Source: Letharia columbiana (Eukaryota; Ascomycota; Lecanoromycetes; Lecanorales; Parmeliaceae). Taken from it: DNA of 64,000 nucleotides. Positions 1 through 10,628 of this stretch are shown piece by piece. Below the pieces are notes generated by a model that had not been told where the DNA came from, did not search any database, and was given only the letters and a program-made list of their open reading frames with translations. Every line of letters begins with the position of its first letter. Within the stretch, counting starts at the first letter, position 1. Position numbers and translations under genes: made by a program. Where the stretch lies: contig NW_023501044.1 of assembly GCF_014066305.1 (NCBI RefSeq), forward strand, positions 62,001-126,000, read 5' to 3'.

Positions 1-1070
1 ATTCTCGGTACTCTCCCGCTTTCCCGCCTGCCCCACTTTCTACTGGCCGCGCCTACGGGCCTCTCTCACGCGAGTCACACAAACATACTTTAATCCCAGT
101 CACACACAAAATTCAAGGTATCGCCGAGCCCCTAAATGAGGCACCACAGCCATTGGTAGAGCTATCATGCATACCTGACATGCATAGATCAAATGATGCA
201 TGAATTAAGTCGGCAGAAGGACATGACACGCCCCACATGCCGATGCCGTCCACCTATTATTGTCTCCGCCTTCGAGATTGCTGATAGAAGCATTCCAATG
301 GAGATAAAACGTCCGTAGCATGGCCAATAATGATGGTAGAAGGATCTCAACCAATATCCGTGCGAAGATGGGATAATCCAGGCACGCCAATAAGCTGTTG
401 TATCGTGACGTAAGAGCGTTGATTAGCCCCCCACACACACACACACACAGAAGCGGAGCCCCGGTCAAGTGGCAAACGGGTGGGAAGGGAGTCCGTTGGA
501 TTACCGTCCTCATGCAACAGATCTTAGCGTCGTGAACTTGCGACTCAGCCGCATTGCTGATGCAGGTACCTCGGAAAGTATCTATCTTGCACGGCAGGTA
601 CTCAAGAGGCGTGCAACCATTCATGACTTGCTCCGAAACGTTCGAGCGAAGAGGGAAGTTGTCCTCGGTCATTCACCAGGCCGGGACGGTGAACGGACAT
701 GAGGAAGGCGAGCTCTCTGCCAATGATCAGATACCAATTCTGAGCGAAATGAATGAAAACATCCCGATTGGATGGAGGTCCGCTCTCGGAGTTCATCTAC
801 TATTTAAAGCCGAAGCGTCCAGATGTCTATGGAGATCCAGCAAGTACCGTGATACCTGCCACAGACACGATAACGCAGGAGTCAGGAGTATTAATGGGTA
901 TGAACCTGTCATACTCTCATGATTCTCTTGTAATTCCACAGGCTTCATAGCCGACCCGACTCTCTTGAAGCCAGCTGAATAGTATACTAGTCCACGCAAG
1001 ACTTGCCTCTCCGGGCTTGCCCATTGGCATAAACCCGGGGGTGCCCGCACTTGATAGCCCGACGACCCTA
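1..1070. other. Intergenic, no gene supported
   Basis: GC-balanced sequence with several overlapping short open frames on both strands. None resembles a known protein or has a convincing partner exon. It holds a short CA microsatellite. It probably includes the 3' flank of the Zn2Cys6 gene that ends at 1071. Confidence 0.5.
431..449. repeat. CA dinucleotide microsatellite
   Basis: About nine uninterrupted CA units. A shadow reading frame across it gives a VCVC peptide that should not be taken as coding. Confidence 0.9.
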
Positions 1071-3150
1071 TCATGCTCTATGTACTAACACAACATCTGG
1101 CTTCTGGTTCGCAAGACCCCACGTTTTCCCCAATGCCGCCATTTTACGCAATACCCATTCCTTCTCTTCCGGTTTATCCAACATTCTGCTGATCGCTTTC
1201 AATGAGAGTATGATGAAGATGGGCCCCAGAAATGCCGCGGTGGATACATTTTCGACTGATTTGCAGATCTGGTGGGCGCAGTGTCTGTTTTCGGCCATGT
1301 ACATTGCCCGTCGCTTTGCGGTGTCGTTTGGGCTCATGGTGGGACAGTCGGATGGGCTGGTTGCTGCTGGTGTTGAAGATCCAGTGGATCTAGTCCTCAT
1401 AGGCACGTCTGTAATTGGGGAAGACGATATCCGATCTGGCAAGGTTTGCGGGGTTTCTCCGCTGCTCGTGACGTTGGTCTTTCTTGTAAGAGCAGCGCTT
1501 TCGACATCTCGGGGCGGCGTAGACTCTGCGACGATGACACTGGTCAAGGTCTCGCGAGAGAATACCATGTTGCGCGCTGCAAGTTTTTGGGCTGGTGTCA
1601 TCGGTTCCCGGGACGTTTGGAAGGTCGATTCCATGGCTGAAAGCTTAGCTTCTAGCCCAATCAAAGCGATGTTCAAGACTTTCAAAAGCGTCCAGTAACA
1701 GCAAAAAAAGGAGGCGACAAGAATGCCATGGTACTGATAGACGGTGGGAAACACCTTGTCGTCGACAGAAGATGGTACTTCTGTGGGTTCTTGTCCGGCC
1801 TCCGTCAATGCCTCAACGCATTTCTTGTGAATGGCTTTGTGATTCGACCTGTGCATATGCCCTCGGCGGACCAGATCCTGCAGCACCGAGCGATCCCGGC
1901 CCCCACTCGCCATGTAGTGTACCGCCTCCATAACGTACCCAGGCTGCTGCACAATCTCCTGAAAGAATGCCTCTCGCGCGTCTTCAAACGCACTTTTACT
2001 AGCCGAGGAGTCGTGAATCTCTTGGGATAACTTCCGCCATGGCGCCAACGATAGGAAACATGGCTTCCCTGTATGGTACGATTCCAAAACTATCGAGTAT
2101 CGGCAGGCTAGAAATACAGCTTTATCAAACTCCGTACGGTGCCGAGCCACTCCACGGAGCTGCATTAGATGGGCCGCCCCGCCCGCATGGCGGACCCACG
2201 AGTTATGTTCCGTGCAGTTCAGCAGTTCGTAGAATGTGAGGAGAACCGTCGCACTAAGAGTGTCGGAATCAAGCCCTTCTGTTGGGTCTTGGAGAGATTG
2301 GTTCAATTTGAGTAGTGTTTTACCGTAAATCAAGCGGGAGTTCTGCACCAGATTTCTGTCCCGTGTTTGGCGGCCCAAAAACGAGAGCGATATGGCGCGG
2401 ATAGCGTGATTAAGGGTCGAAGATACTTCGGTACGACTTGCCATTTGAGCAAGCCAAATGCTGTGGCAATTGAAGGTTGGTGCGATGTGCACGGGATTAT
2501 CCGACACAACTGTACCGAGGAACAATGAGAGCAGCTGGGATTGGTATGCTGTCGGTGACAAGATGGACACCAAAGCGGATCTCTCGATGTCTTGGGATCG
2601 TCCACTGTTATCCGGTACCGGATTGATGCCACTTTCACGAGAGACATCCTGGGTCAAATACTCGAAAGGCGCAGAGTTGACAGGTCTACTACCGGAAGAA
2701 GTCAACAATGATGGGGGTGACCCCCTATCGATAGGTCTTTCGCCTTTATCGTCCGTCTTGTATAGATCCCGAATTGATGGGCCCTCGTCTACGAAGCTTA
2801 TAGTCTGGTAGCCAGGACATTGCCGACCAGCTTTTCGGCACCGCAGACAGGTAGGTTGCTCTTGGTCGCACTAGACAGCAAGTCAGCGCATGCGATAGGC
2901 TGCAGGCTAAATTATCTTTGCGTTTCGATGAGGCTCTTGATTTTAATGATCCCAATCCGGCAAAACCTGAGGTTGCCCCCTAAGCATGTGGGTTGAGACA
3001 TGCGCGCAACAATGTCGGCTAATTTGGACTTGCTTACCTTGACACGGCGTTGTACACATACTCGGCAACCTTCGCGAGGGTGTCAGCCAACCAAGCGATA
3101 CAAAGATTTGAGGGCCATTAATCACCTTTGCTTCTTGGTGCTTTTACCAT
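1071..3150 (-). CDS. Zn2Cys6 fungal transcription factor
   Basis: Probably a nuclear DNA-binding regulator. Three exons are inferred: 3150-3126, 3069-3038 and 2870-1071, with introns 3070-3125 (56 bp, CTGAC branch point) and 2871-3037 (167 bp). The join restores a perfect binuclear zinc cluster at residues 10-37, C-x2-C-x6-C-x6-C-x2-C-x6-C, including CRVCVQRRVK and CLRCRKAGRQCPGY. The 57 nt of the first two exons are in frame with the 600 codons of the third, giving 618 aa. After a Ser/Pro linker, the middle region (WVRHAGGAAHLMQLRG) matches the fungal-specific TF domain 2 typical of such regulators. The C-terminus is low in complexity (Ser/Thr/Pro), then helical. The start is the only ATG in frame with the cluster. 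The target genes cannot be told from sequence. Confidence 0.88.
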
Positions 3151-3196
3151 TGTACGGTTTTGAGTGACGCTCTCTTGCCTTCCTTTTTGAGTAGGA

Positions 3197-3802
3197 TCAA
3201 GATCGGTCTAGCATTAGGAGCGCTTGGGATGACGCCTTTTGATCGCGAAGTGTGTTTAGGTATATATATCGATGCAACTGCCAGTAGCATATATAAGATA
3301 AATCATTCGGTAGTGGCCGGTTTCTCTCACTGCTCAGCCTCAAACGTGGGTTAATTAACTTTTTAGTCTGCATCAGCCACTCAGCTGTCTCGCGAAACAC
3401 CACGAAAAAGGTTAGCCTGGAAACTATACGAGATCTACACCAACAATGCTTGAAATTTCTTTTATCTTGCTCTACCGATATCAAGATAGAAAACCTAAAT
3501 CTACAAGCTATCTCAATTCTCTCAGGGTTGATCCCAATACAAGGGACGAGCTCTTGCCATAGTCTGCACGCTGCATCAACATCTGTTGCTATGTCCTTCC
3601 GTCTCTGTCGATATGTGAAAATCTCTGCGTCTATGTTACGCAACTCGTCTTCGGTCTTCGGAATCGGCGTAAAGGCCCAGATCAAATTTGTACAGATCAT
3701 TCGAAGACTTTTTGGGCGCTGCTTTAGAACGCAAACAATCCACGACCAGAGAATTATTCTATCATAATCAAGATCAAGGGTATATGAGTCTCCTAGACGG
3801 CT
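3197..3802 (-). pseudogene. Unrecognised coding-like remnant
   Basis: A frame on the minus strand is open from just after a TAG at 3805-3803 down to 3197. The first ATG is at 3700, but the peptide before it (DYDRIILWSWIVCVLK) looks as protein-like as the part after it (KTEDELRNIDAEIF). The first 115 or so residues resemble a helical, charged globular segment. The remainder becomes low quality around a TTAATTAA tract near 3350. I do not recognise a family. It could be an internal exon of a gene with lost ends, or a decayed copy. Confidence 0.3.
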
Positions 3803-3972
3803 CTATATGTTTCGTTTACTGGAGGTGGAAAACAACAAATAGATAGCTCGACATGACTCATCTGGAACTTCCATCAACCGCTCTCAACATCGGCAAAGGA
3901 TCGTCTATACCAAACAAAGGCCATGATTGGTACCATTGGGTCCAAAGTACCATCACATTGACAGTAGCACGA

Positions 3973-6900
3973 TCAAGCATACCCTTCTCGGTAAACCGGC
4001 GCTTGATTCGCAAGATTTGCCGGCGCAGAAGGGCCAGGCTCATACACCGGCAGACGCTCATCCGGAACATCAAAATCAGGATGGCAGTACTGCGGGTTCG
4101 GCGCTTGTGCTTGCTGCGCAATATACTCCGGATTTGGGGAGTAGCCATGCTGGGCCCTGCCCCACGGGGCATAGCTAACAGAACCGGCAAGAGGTGGTAT
4201 CTGCGCTGTTGATGGGTTGTGATATGGCTGGTATAACTCAGGATGGCTGGCTTGATGGTTGCGAGCGTTAGCGTGTAGAGCGTTATTGAGTCTGTTGGTG
4301 ACTACTGTCCGAAGATATATTTCCACGGCTTGACCTTTTTCCTTGTTGGGACATTTCGTACACTCGTCTATCGGACTTCTGCCGTATGAAGAGCCGCTTG
4401 TCCGGGCGCTGTCATCCGCGCGATGGCGGCAGAGTTGTTGAACGGTTTCCAAATCTCCCCTTCTGGCTGCAAGATGTAATGCAGTGATCAAAGTACCTGG
4501 AACTTTAGCATTCACCTTGGCCCCCCTCTGGAGCAACAAATTGGCCAAATTAGTATCCTCGGTCTCAACTGCCATCATGAGCGCTGTCGCCCCTTCTGGA
4601 GTGGGAGCGTTGACCAGAGCCTCGTGATCTAAGAGTAAGAGGGCCATTTCGAAATCGTGAGTGCAGCATGCATAGTGTAAAGGAGTCATCGAAGACCCTT
4701 TTATCCTAGTGTGAGACAGCACCTGCGACACGCCGAAACTAGGCCCGGCCCAAGGATTGACGTCGACAAGCTTCGTCAGAAGATATTTCGCAAGTTCCAG
4801 ATCTTTCTTCAGACAAGCCAGGTGTAGCAGCGTCTCGCCTGATTTAGTTTGCTTGTCAAGGTCTGCTCTTCCTGTAACAAGTGCTTCGATGGCAGATGGG
4901 TTTCCTCCCCAAACAGCGGAGTGAATAGGCTGATTACCATTAGCATCAAAGTCCCATCGCTTTGCCCCGTTTTCCAGGAGGGTTTCGATCATGTTTGCCT
5001 GTCCAGCTTGTGCTGCCAAATGCAATGACGATGCAGACTTTGCGTCCACTGCGGCTATCTTGGCACCGCTTCGAAATAGTGTGTCGAATGAATCGCGGCG
5101 TTTCGAGATGATTGCTCGGTGAAATGGTGTTCGTCCCCAATTGTCCTTAGAATCGGTGTCAACGCCTGCTGCAATAAGTGTCTTCACCATACCTCCTTTG
5201 TCCAATTCAGCGGCTATGTGTAATGGCTTTGAGCCTTCTGCATCAGACGCTTCTCGCAAGTTCTTCTGCGACCTAACGCCTTTGACTACATCTGTTGCCC
5301 GAAATAGTATTGAAGGTCGGTGCCTCATCTGATCAGGTCTAGGCGGAGGATAAGCTTCTAACAGCCATTTTACGGCAGCCAATCGATTGCTTGCCACTGC
5401 TATATGAAGGGCGGTCCTTCCGTTAGCATCTACGGCAATCTCGTCGGCGCCAGACCGCTTGAGCAACTTCATACACTCGATGTGCCCATTCATTGCCGCT
5501 CGCATCAGAGGGGTCTTGAAGTTGTCCGATCTTGAGTCGACGTTCACCTTTTCTTTCAAAATCTTTTGGACCGAAATCGTATTGCCAGATGCCGCAAAAT
5601 CGCCGAGCGTCACACCCTTTGTTGAACCAGGCAGAGATGGGAAGCGCATGAGGTTTGATCGCGCTTTGCTAAGTCGAGGATTCGGGGAGTTTGCAGGTGC
5701 ATTGATGTCCTCAGCTGGTGATCCTGCCAAATATGTACGTCTGATGACTTCGATTGATCGCTGCAAAGAATCTTGCACTGTGCGGCTGTCGCCTCTGACT
5801 TTGGCTGTAGCAAGCTTGTTCTGTAATCTGCGTAAATCAGACTGCGCTTGATCCCGATCCAATCCTGGCGCGTGAGTACCGATAGAAGTTGCTGTGGTGT
5901 TGCAGGTAGAGTGTTGTAAGCTCAGGATTGTGCTGTCTTCAGGCGCCTCGGAAGAGGATATAGTGGACGTTGCATCATGCGCAGACGAGCCTCTGTTGGA
6001 AGATAGCGTAGATTGCTCGCTTTCAGGATTCCTGGATTCCGTGGATGGGGAGAACACAAGAGCTGGTGGACTTTGGGAAGATAAGACTTTCGCGGGTGCA
6101 GCGCGTCTAGGAGGAGGTTGCATGGTTAAAGGCAATTCTGTGATCACCTGAGGATGAGGGTTGCTCATCTCTGGTGCCTTGACATGCTGCAGGCCAAGGC
6201 CGGCAGTGGACCGCGACGTCTCGATCCGCTCGATTTCTTCAGACCCCGGCTTGGCAACATTGTCTACAGGAGGAGTGGAACGCGTTGCGAGATCCCCAAC
6301 GTGCGTAGGTTGTTCGACGCTTGTGACCTTTGGGAAAACGGGCAAGACACTCGTTGAACGCTGGGACTGTGACTCATTCGAAGTGTCAGCACCGGCACTC
6401 ACTGGGTTCTGTTGACTCTGGTCCAGTATACTGGAATTCATCAAATTTCTGTCAGTTGCAATTTGTTGTACATCGGCGCTTCCGTATTCTGATTGCGGAC
6501 TTAAACGGACAAGATGATGTATCTCCGCCTCCAGTATATCATTTTCCAAAATGTGGTCTGTTGCACCACCATCCCTGCAGGAGACACAAGAATATGGAGA
6601 AGACGTCCTAGTACTTTGCTCCTTCGACACCGCGATTATGCTGCATTCATAGAGACTCGAGTGTGTTGACATCGGCCTCTGAATTTCTTCTCGTAAGCTT
6701 TTTTTGCCACCGAGATCAAGACCCAAGTCTTCAGATTCCGGCTTCTTATGGCGCCTGAGATCTTTCGAACGTTTGCGAGAGACAGCTTGCGAAGTCTCGT
6801 CTCTTGTGACAACAACTTTATGGCTCTCCTCACTTTGGAAAAGCATGGCCGTTCCATACAAGAGCCCCAAATCACGTTCACCGTTATGGGAAGGGCTCTT

Positions 6901-8061
6901 CCCTTCAAACGCAAGATTCAGCTGGTTCCTAAAATCCTCGAGAGCAGAAATTTGCTCTGTGTCATCGACTGCGGCTGGGAGCGCTGTTGAGACAACCTTC
7001 TCGGCCTGCATCGACAAAGATTTAACCTCCGAAACACTGTCCTGGGAGAACTCAGCGCCGGTCGTTTCCACTTCGCTGTTAACGCTCTCTGTTACTTCTT
7101 CTTGACGCTGCAGCGGGACATCGGGCTCTCTTTTTGACTCTTCATTCAGTTGCGATGCAGCAGCGCTCCCCTGCGTCTCCCCTGGAAGCTCAAAGACATC
7201 GCTAGAGTCCGCCATGATCGTCGCATCAACATTGTAGTCCTGCTCTTCTTCGCCAGGATAAAAGTCCCAGACATTGATCCTGCCTCGACTCTGGGGCATC
7301 GATTTCCGAATTGGTCGTGAGGGCAGAGGTGGCGGTTGGAGCGTTTTGTTTAGGACAGGTGTGGGTCCTGGACGGGCTTCCTGTTCGCTATTTCCAATGG
7401 GACTCGCGCTAACTACAGGTGATATACGCAGCCGCGCATCTCCATACACACGCTTGTAGGCAGGCGATTTCATGAGTATAGAGTCGATATCGAGGGTCAC
7501 GGATGGATTCAGTGACAATACAGAGGCCGCATCTTGGAAACCCATGTTGTCCAGCGCCAGGGATGCTGTCTCTGCCCGCACTTGCTCTATTATAGTTCGA
7601 CTCTCCTCGTTTGCAAGCTTTTGCCTCTTCTCCGTCGCAGTCCTGCATTGGAAGATGGTCAATAGAAGCTGTAGAGCCCGGACCTGACCTTCGAGGTTTG
7701 ATATGTACTCTTTGAGAATGTCTTCCAGCCAAAGGTACTTGATCTTTTGTTTCAGCCCAGGCATATGGCCAGAGTCGTCCAGTTTGCCATCGATAACGCT
7801 GATCAGGATTGCACAGCAGCTCAGGGACATACCCAGGTCCTTGTCGAGTTGCCTTGAGGGTCCAGTCGAGTCTCGGTCGCTTGCTCGCCATTCATAGAGA
7901 GCTTCTAAGGCGGCTCGAATTGTAGACAGCTGGCTGGCGACCAGGGTAGTGTTGAGCGCGACATTGTTGTAGCTCTCTCTAACTTCGTTCAAACGCTTAG
8001 CTACTTTGGTGACGCTTTCGATAACTTGCAGAATGGAGCTGATGCCAGCGATGGCTTCCAT
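3973..8061 (-). CDS. HeLo-like N-domain / ankyrin-repeat protein, 1362 aa
   Basis: A single uninterrupted frame of 1362 codons. Residues 1 to about 190 (MEAIAGISSILQVIESVTKV start) have the helical, alanine-rich pattern of the fungal N-terminal domain found in STAND/NLR-type proteins (HeLo-like). Residues about 190-810 are long, polar and presumably disordered, with Ser, Glu and Pro runs. Residues about 815-1215 carry at least ten ankyrin repeats, for example DANGRTALHIAVASNRLAAV and SGETLLHLACLKKDLELA. The last 100 residues are rich in Pro, Tyr and Gln, with a LPVYEPGPSAP tail. No NACHT or NB-ARC P-loop lies between the N-domain and the repeats, so it is not a complete NLR. It probably acts in protein-protein contacts or signalling. 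The next gene (9015-10628), same strand, starts with a similar N-terminal domain. Confidence 0.85.
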   Translation of the reverse strand: MEAIAGISSILQVIESVTKVAKRLNEVRESYNNVALNTTLVASQLSTIRAALEALYEWRASDRDSTGPSRQLDKDLGMSLSCCAILISVIDGKLDDSGHMPGLKQKIKYLWLEDILKEYISNLEGQVRALQLLLTIFQCRTATEKRQKLANEESRTIIEQVRAETASLALDNMGFQDAASVLSLNPSVTLDIDSILMKSPAYKRVYGDARLRISPVVSASPIGNSEQEARPGPTPVLNKTLQPPPLPSRPIRKSMPQSRGRINVWDFYPGEEEQDYNVDATIMADSSDVFELPGETQGSAAASQLNEESKREPDVPLQRQEEVTESVNSEVETTGAEFSQDSVSEVKSLSMQAEKVVSTALPAAVDDTEQISALEDFRNQLNLAFEGKSPSHNGERDLGLLYGTAMLFQSEESHKVVVTRDETSQAVSRKRSKDLRRHKKPESEDLGLDLGGKKSLREEIQRPMSTHSSLYECSIIAVSKEQSTRTSSPYSCVSCRDGGATDHILENDILEAEIHHLVRLSPQSEYGSADVQQIATDRNLMNSSILDQSQQNPVSAGADTSNESQSQRSTSVLPVFPKVTSVEQPTHVGDLATRSTPPVDNVAKPGSEEIERIETSRSTAGLGLQHVKAPEMSNPHPQVITELPLTMQPPPRRAAPAKVLSSQSPPALVFSPSTESRNPESEQSTLSSNRGSSAHDATSTISSSEAPEDSTILSLQHSTCNTTATSIGTHAPGLDRDQAQSDLRRLQNKLATAKVRGDSRTVQDSLQRSIEVIRRTYLAGSPAEDINAPANSPNPRLSKARSNLMRFPSLPGSTKGVTLGDFAASGNTISVQKILKEKVNVDSRSDNFKTPLMRAAMNGHIECMKLLKRSGADEIAVDANGRTALHIAVASNRLAAVKWLLEAYPPPRPDQMRHRPSILFRATDVVKGVRSQKNLREASDAEGSKPLHIAAELDKGGMVKTLIAAGVDTDSKDNWGRTPFHRAIISKRRDSFDTLFRSGAKIAAVDAKSASSLHLAAQAGQANMIETLLENGAKRWDFDANGNQPIHSAVWGGNPSAIEALVTGRADLDKQTKSGETLLHLACLKKDLELAKYLLTKLVDVNPWAGPSFGVSQVLSHTRIKGSSMTPLHYACCTHDFEMALLLLDHEALVNAPTPEGATALMMAVETEDTNLANLLLQRGAKVNAKVPGTLITALHLAARRGDLETVQQLCRHRADDSARTSGSSYGRSPIDECTKCPNKEKGQAVEIYLRTVVTNRLNNALHANARNHQASHPELYQPYHNPSTAQIPPLAGSVSYAPWGRAQHGYSPNPEYIAQQAQAPNPQYCHPDFDVPDERLPVYEPGPSAPANLANQAPVYREGYA

Positions 8062-9014
8062 ACCTTCCTATGCACAGGCTGTGGAAAGTAAAGAAACAGC
8101 CCGGATGGGCAGATTGAAGGACTGCGCCGATCCATGGCCAAATCGTCGAGGGCTGGGCGAGGCGAGCTCTCTCCGAGCACAGCCGCACAGAGGATTACAA
8201 TCCCTGTTGTTGCCAAGCTTTTTCGGGGACATATTACTCCTACTCCGATTATCTTATCTAGACTAGCAATTTCACAATCCAGATCGTAATCCTCCGTTAG
8301 CTTTTCCAATCTTCCAAGCGACAGTCGTGGGAATATAGTCACAGTGATTGAGGTCAAGACGCTCGGATGGCGGTCACGACAACGGCTTTGATGCCTTGTT
8401 GAACGCTATCGTGCATTGCTAAAGGAGATAGCCAGCTGGTTTGACTGCCAGTCCAATTCTCTGCAACATCAAGGAGCAAGATTAGTGGCATACCTAGACT
8501 TTGTCCCTCGCCAATATCTTGTCTTTAATTCATTTCTTATTTAACCTCCGGTACTCTTCGATCCCGTCGCCAGCCTGAACTAAAGATTTGTTGTTACCGT
8601 ACACCTTCATGGCTTCTAAATCATGCGGACCCCTCATTCACTCGGGCATCATGCTTCCTTCGACAATTGTTTGACCTTCGCCCCTACGACGAAAACGCTG
8701 CTTTGCCTATTCATTCAAAAATATCTTTCCTATCCTCAAATATTGCTCTATTACATTTATATCATACAGCACAAAACCCTCACGATCCTTGGATCAGGCG
8801 ACCGCTTCTCCCGTAGATGCCGTGATTCAAGTAGAAGAGCCTTCAACTTGGATAATCACTTTAGTGAAGCCTATGGAATGGCAAAAGGGCTTCTCGAGAT
8901 TCGCAATCTCTTTTCATGGATGACTTGGACAATTTCTCCCAAAGATGGCTTCATGTAAGCCAAAGGGCCGATGGCTAAACAGAGCATCTCCAGCTGAGTA
9001 GAGCTCGCACAACA
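8062..9014. other. Intergenic between two HeLo-like genes
   Basis: GC-balanced to mildly AT-rich. It holds the 5' flank of the ankyrin gene and the 3' flank of the next gene on the same strand. Short frames here show no family features. Confidence 0.5.
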
Positions 9015-10628
9015 TCAATACGGTTGTGGGACCCTCTTTGGGATTACGAAAGCCTCATCGTAGGTTGGTGGGGGTGGTGTTACAATACCTTGCACCAATG
9101 GTTCTCCAAGTTCGAAGTTGGTGTATTGAGCCAATAGACTTCTTACCAATTCGTCATCTGATGGTTCGCTGGCGAATTGCGGCTCCGTCCATCGTTGGCT
9201 ACCAGGACTCTCCCCTTCGTGCTGGTGGACCGGTGGCCTTTCTATCATTTTGTTCCTGATAATACTCGTCTGTTCTTTGTGCTTCTTCTCATCGATGTCC
9301 TGCTTTCGCTCCCACTCATCCGGTCTTCTTCTCCAAAAAGAGGCCGTTGGGTATGCTTGACTTGGACGCCTCCTTGTCTCGAGAGAGGGCACTGGAGGTA
9401 CTCGAGCTGGACGTCTCCTTCTACGTCTTTCATTACCCCCTGCAGGCGGCGAGGGGCTTGGCTCAGGCTTATCCGCTTCTGTCCCATGGATGCTGTCAGA
9501 ATCGGAATAGCTAACGTATGCATGGGGGTCAGAATTAAACTTGTAATGCTGCGCCTCATGCATTGCATATCCCTGTCTGTGGATGGGGCCAGGCGATTTA
9601 TGTTTTATGTTGGTCCCTGAGGATTTGGATATGCCAACTCGTCGTTCGATTATCAATCTGAACTTGCGACTAGTGACGTTCCCAAACAAGTCATGAGAGC
9701 CTGTCCAGCTTTGAGATGAGATTGACCGCATGGTTGGGTCATCTGGGTGTGATCGATTGTTACCTAGGACCCTTCCGAGTATGGCGTCCCGTTCCGGAAC
9801 GGACAAGCTATCTATCATCGAAGCAATCTCACGAAAAGCTTGTGGCGAAGTTTCCAATGCTCTTTCAATTTGTTGCTGAGATATCGGTATTGGCGTGATT
9901 AGGAAATTTTGGAAGCTTTCGTCAGACGAGGTGTTGGGAGTAACAGACCAAGCTTCCAATATATTTCGAACTTCTGAAGAATTCCTGGAGTCAGAGTCCT
10001 CGGTATCGCCGGCGTCTAAATCTTGATAGCCGCCTCCACCACCACATTTTGAGATCAGCTGTTGCCGCCTCATTGCAGCTATCATCCGAATGAGATCGTT
10101 CTGCTCTTCCCGGTCGAGGCTGGCTGTGGTGTGGGCATGTCGTAGGTGAACGACTTGAAGTATCAATGTCAGCGTGCCTTTAGCATCTCTCAGTGCTCCC
10201 TTGAGTGACTCCATGGAAGGCTGCAAGAATGGCCATTTCATGCGCTCCAGTCTCGACAATTTGATCTTTGCAGATGCGTCTTGGCTCTTCGTCTTTTTCT
10301 TATAAACGTCCCGCAGTTGCTGACTAGCTTTGCCCAGGATGTTTTTGAGCTCGTCGAATATTTTTTTGCATCTAGTGGAGGAAGCCACAATATTCTGGAC
10401 TTGATCGGGGTTGAATATCGCGGTCGATTTCTTAGAAGGCATCTTCTTGTTCATGAACTCGCCTAGCTCTCGAAGCGTCCCGGCCGTGACCGAGACATCT
10501 GTACCAACATCTTGGATCCTCTTGGATGCCGTTCCGATCTGGTCCGCGAACGCGATCAGCTTTAGTGATATTTGGATTCCTGCTCCTGCAATGGCAAGGA
10601 TAGAAGCAGCGCCTCCAACGGCCTCCAT
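9015..10628 (-). CDS. Fungal HeLo-like N-domain protein with PPxY tail, 537 aa
   Basis: One open frame. The first 200 residues begin MEAVGGAASILAIAGAGIQI and continue as amphipathic helices, with IQDVGTDVSVTAGTLRELGE, matching the N-terminal domain of many fungal STAND-associated proteins. An arginine-rich, Ser/Pro-rich linker follows from about residue 340 (RRRRRRPARVPPVPS). The C-terminus holds a PPPPTYDEA motif, a PPxY of the kind bound by WW domains of Rsp5/Nedd4 ubiquitin ligases. No ankyrin, WD40 or NTPase domain was seen. The gene is co-oriented with the ankyrin protein downstream (954 bp gap), and the two share the N-domain type, so they may be diverged duplicates. A role in signalling or heterokaryon-type incompatibility is only a family-level suggestion. 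Confidence 0.82.
   Translation of the reverse strand: MEAVGGAASILAIAGAGIQISLKLIAFADQIGTASKRIQDVGTDVSVTAGTLRELGEFMNKKMPSKKSTAIFNPDQVQNIVASSTRCKKIFDELKNILGKASQQLRDVYKKKTKSQDASAKIKLSRLERMKWPFLQPSMESLKGALRDAKGTLTLILQVVHLRHAHTTASLDREEQNDLIRMIAAMRRQQLISKCGGGGGYQDLDAGDTEDSDSRNSSEVRNILEAWSVTPNTSSDESFQNFLITPIPISQQQIERALETSPQAFREIASMIDSLSVPERDAILGRVLGNNRSHPDDPTMRSISSQSWTGSHDLFGNVTSRKFRLIIERRVGISKSSGTNIKHKSPGPIHRQGYAMHEAQHYKFNSDPHAYVSYSDSDSIHGTEADKPEPSPSPPAGGNERRRRRRPARVPPVPSLETRRRPSQAYPTASFWRRRPDEWERKQDIDEKKHKEQTSIIRNKMIERPPVHQHEGESPGSQRWTEPQFASEPSDDELVRSLLAQYTNFELGEPLVQGIVTPPPPTYDEAFVIPKRVPQPY

Noticed and set aside
1051..1698. 215-codon plus-strand frame
   Set aside because: Antisense to the well-supported Zn2Cys6 gene and without recognisable domains.
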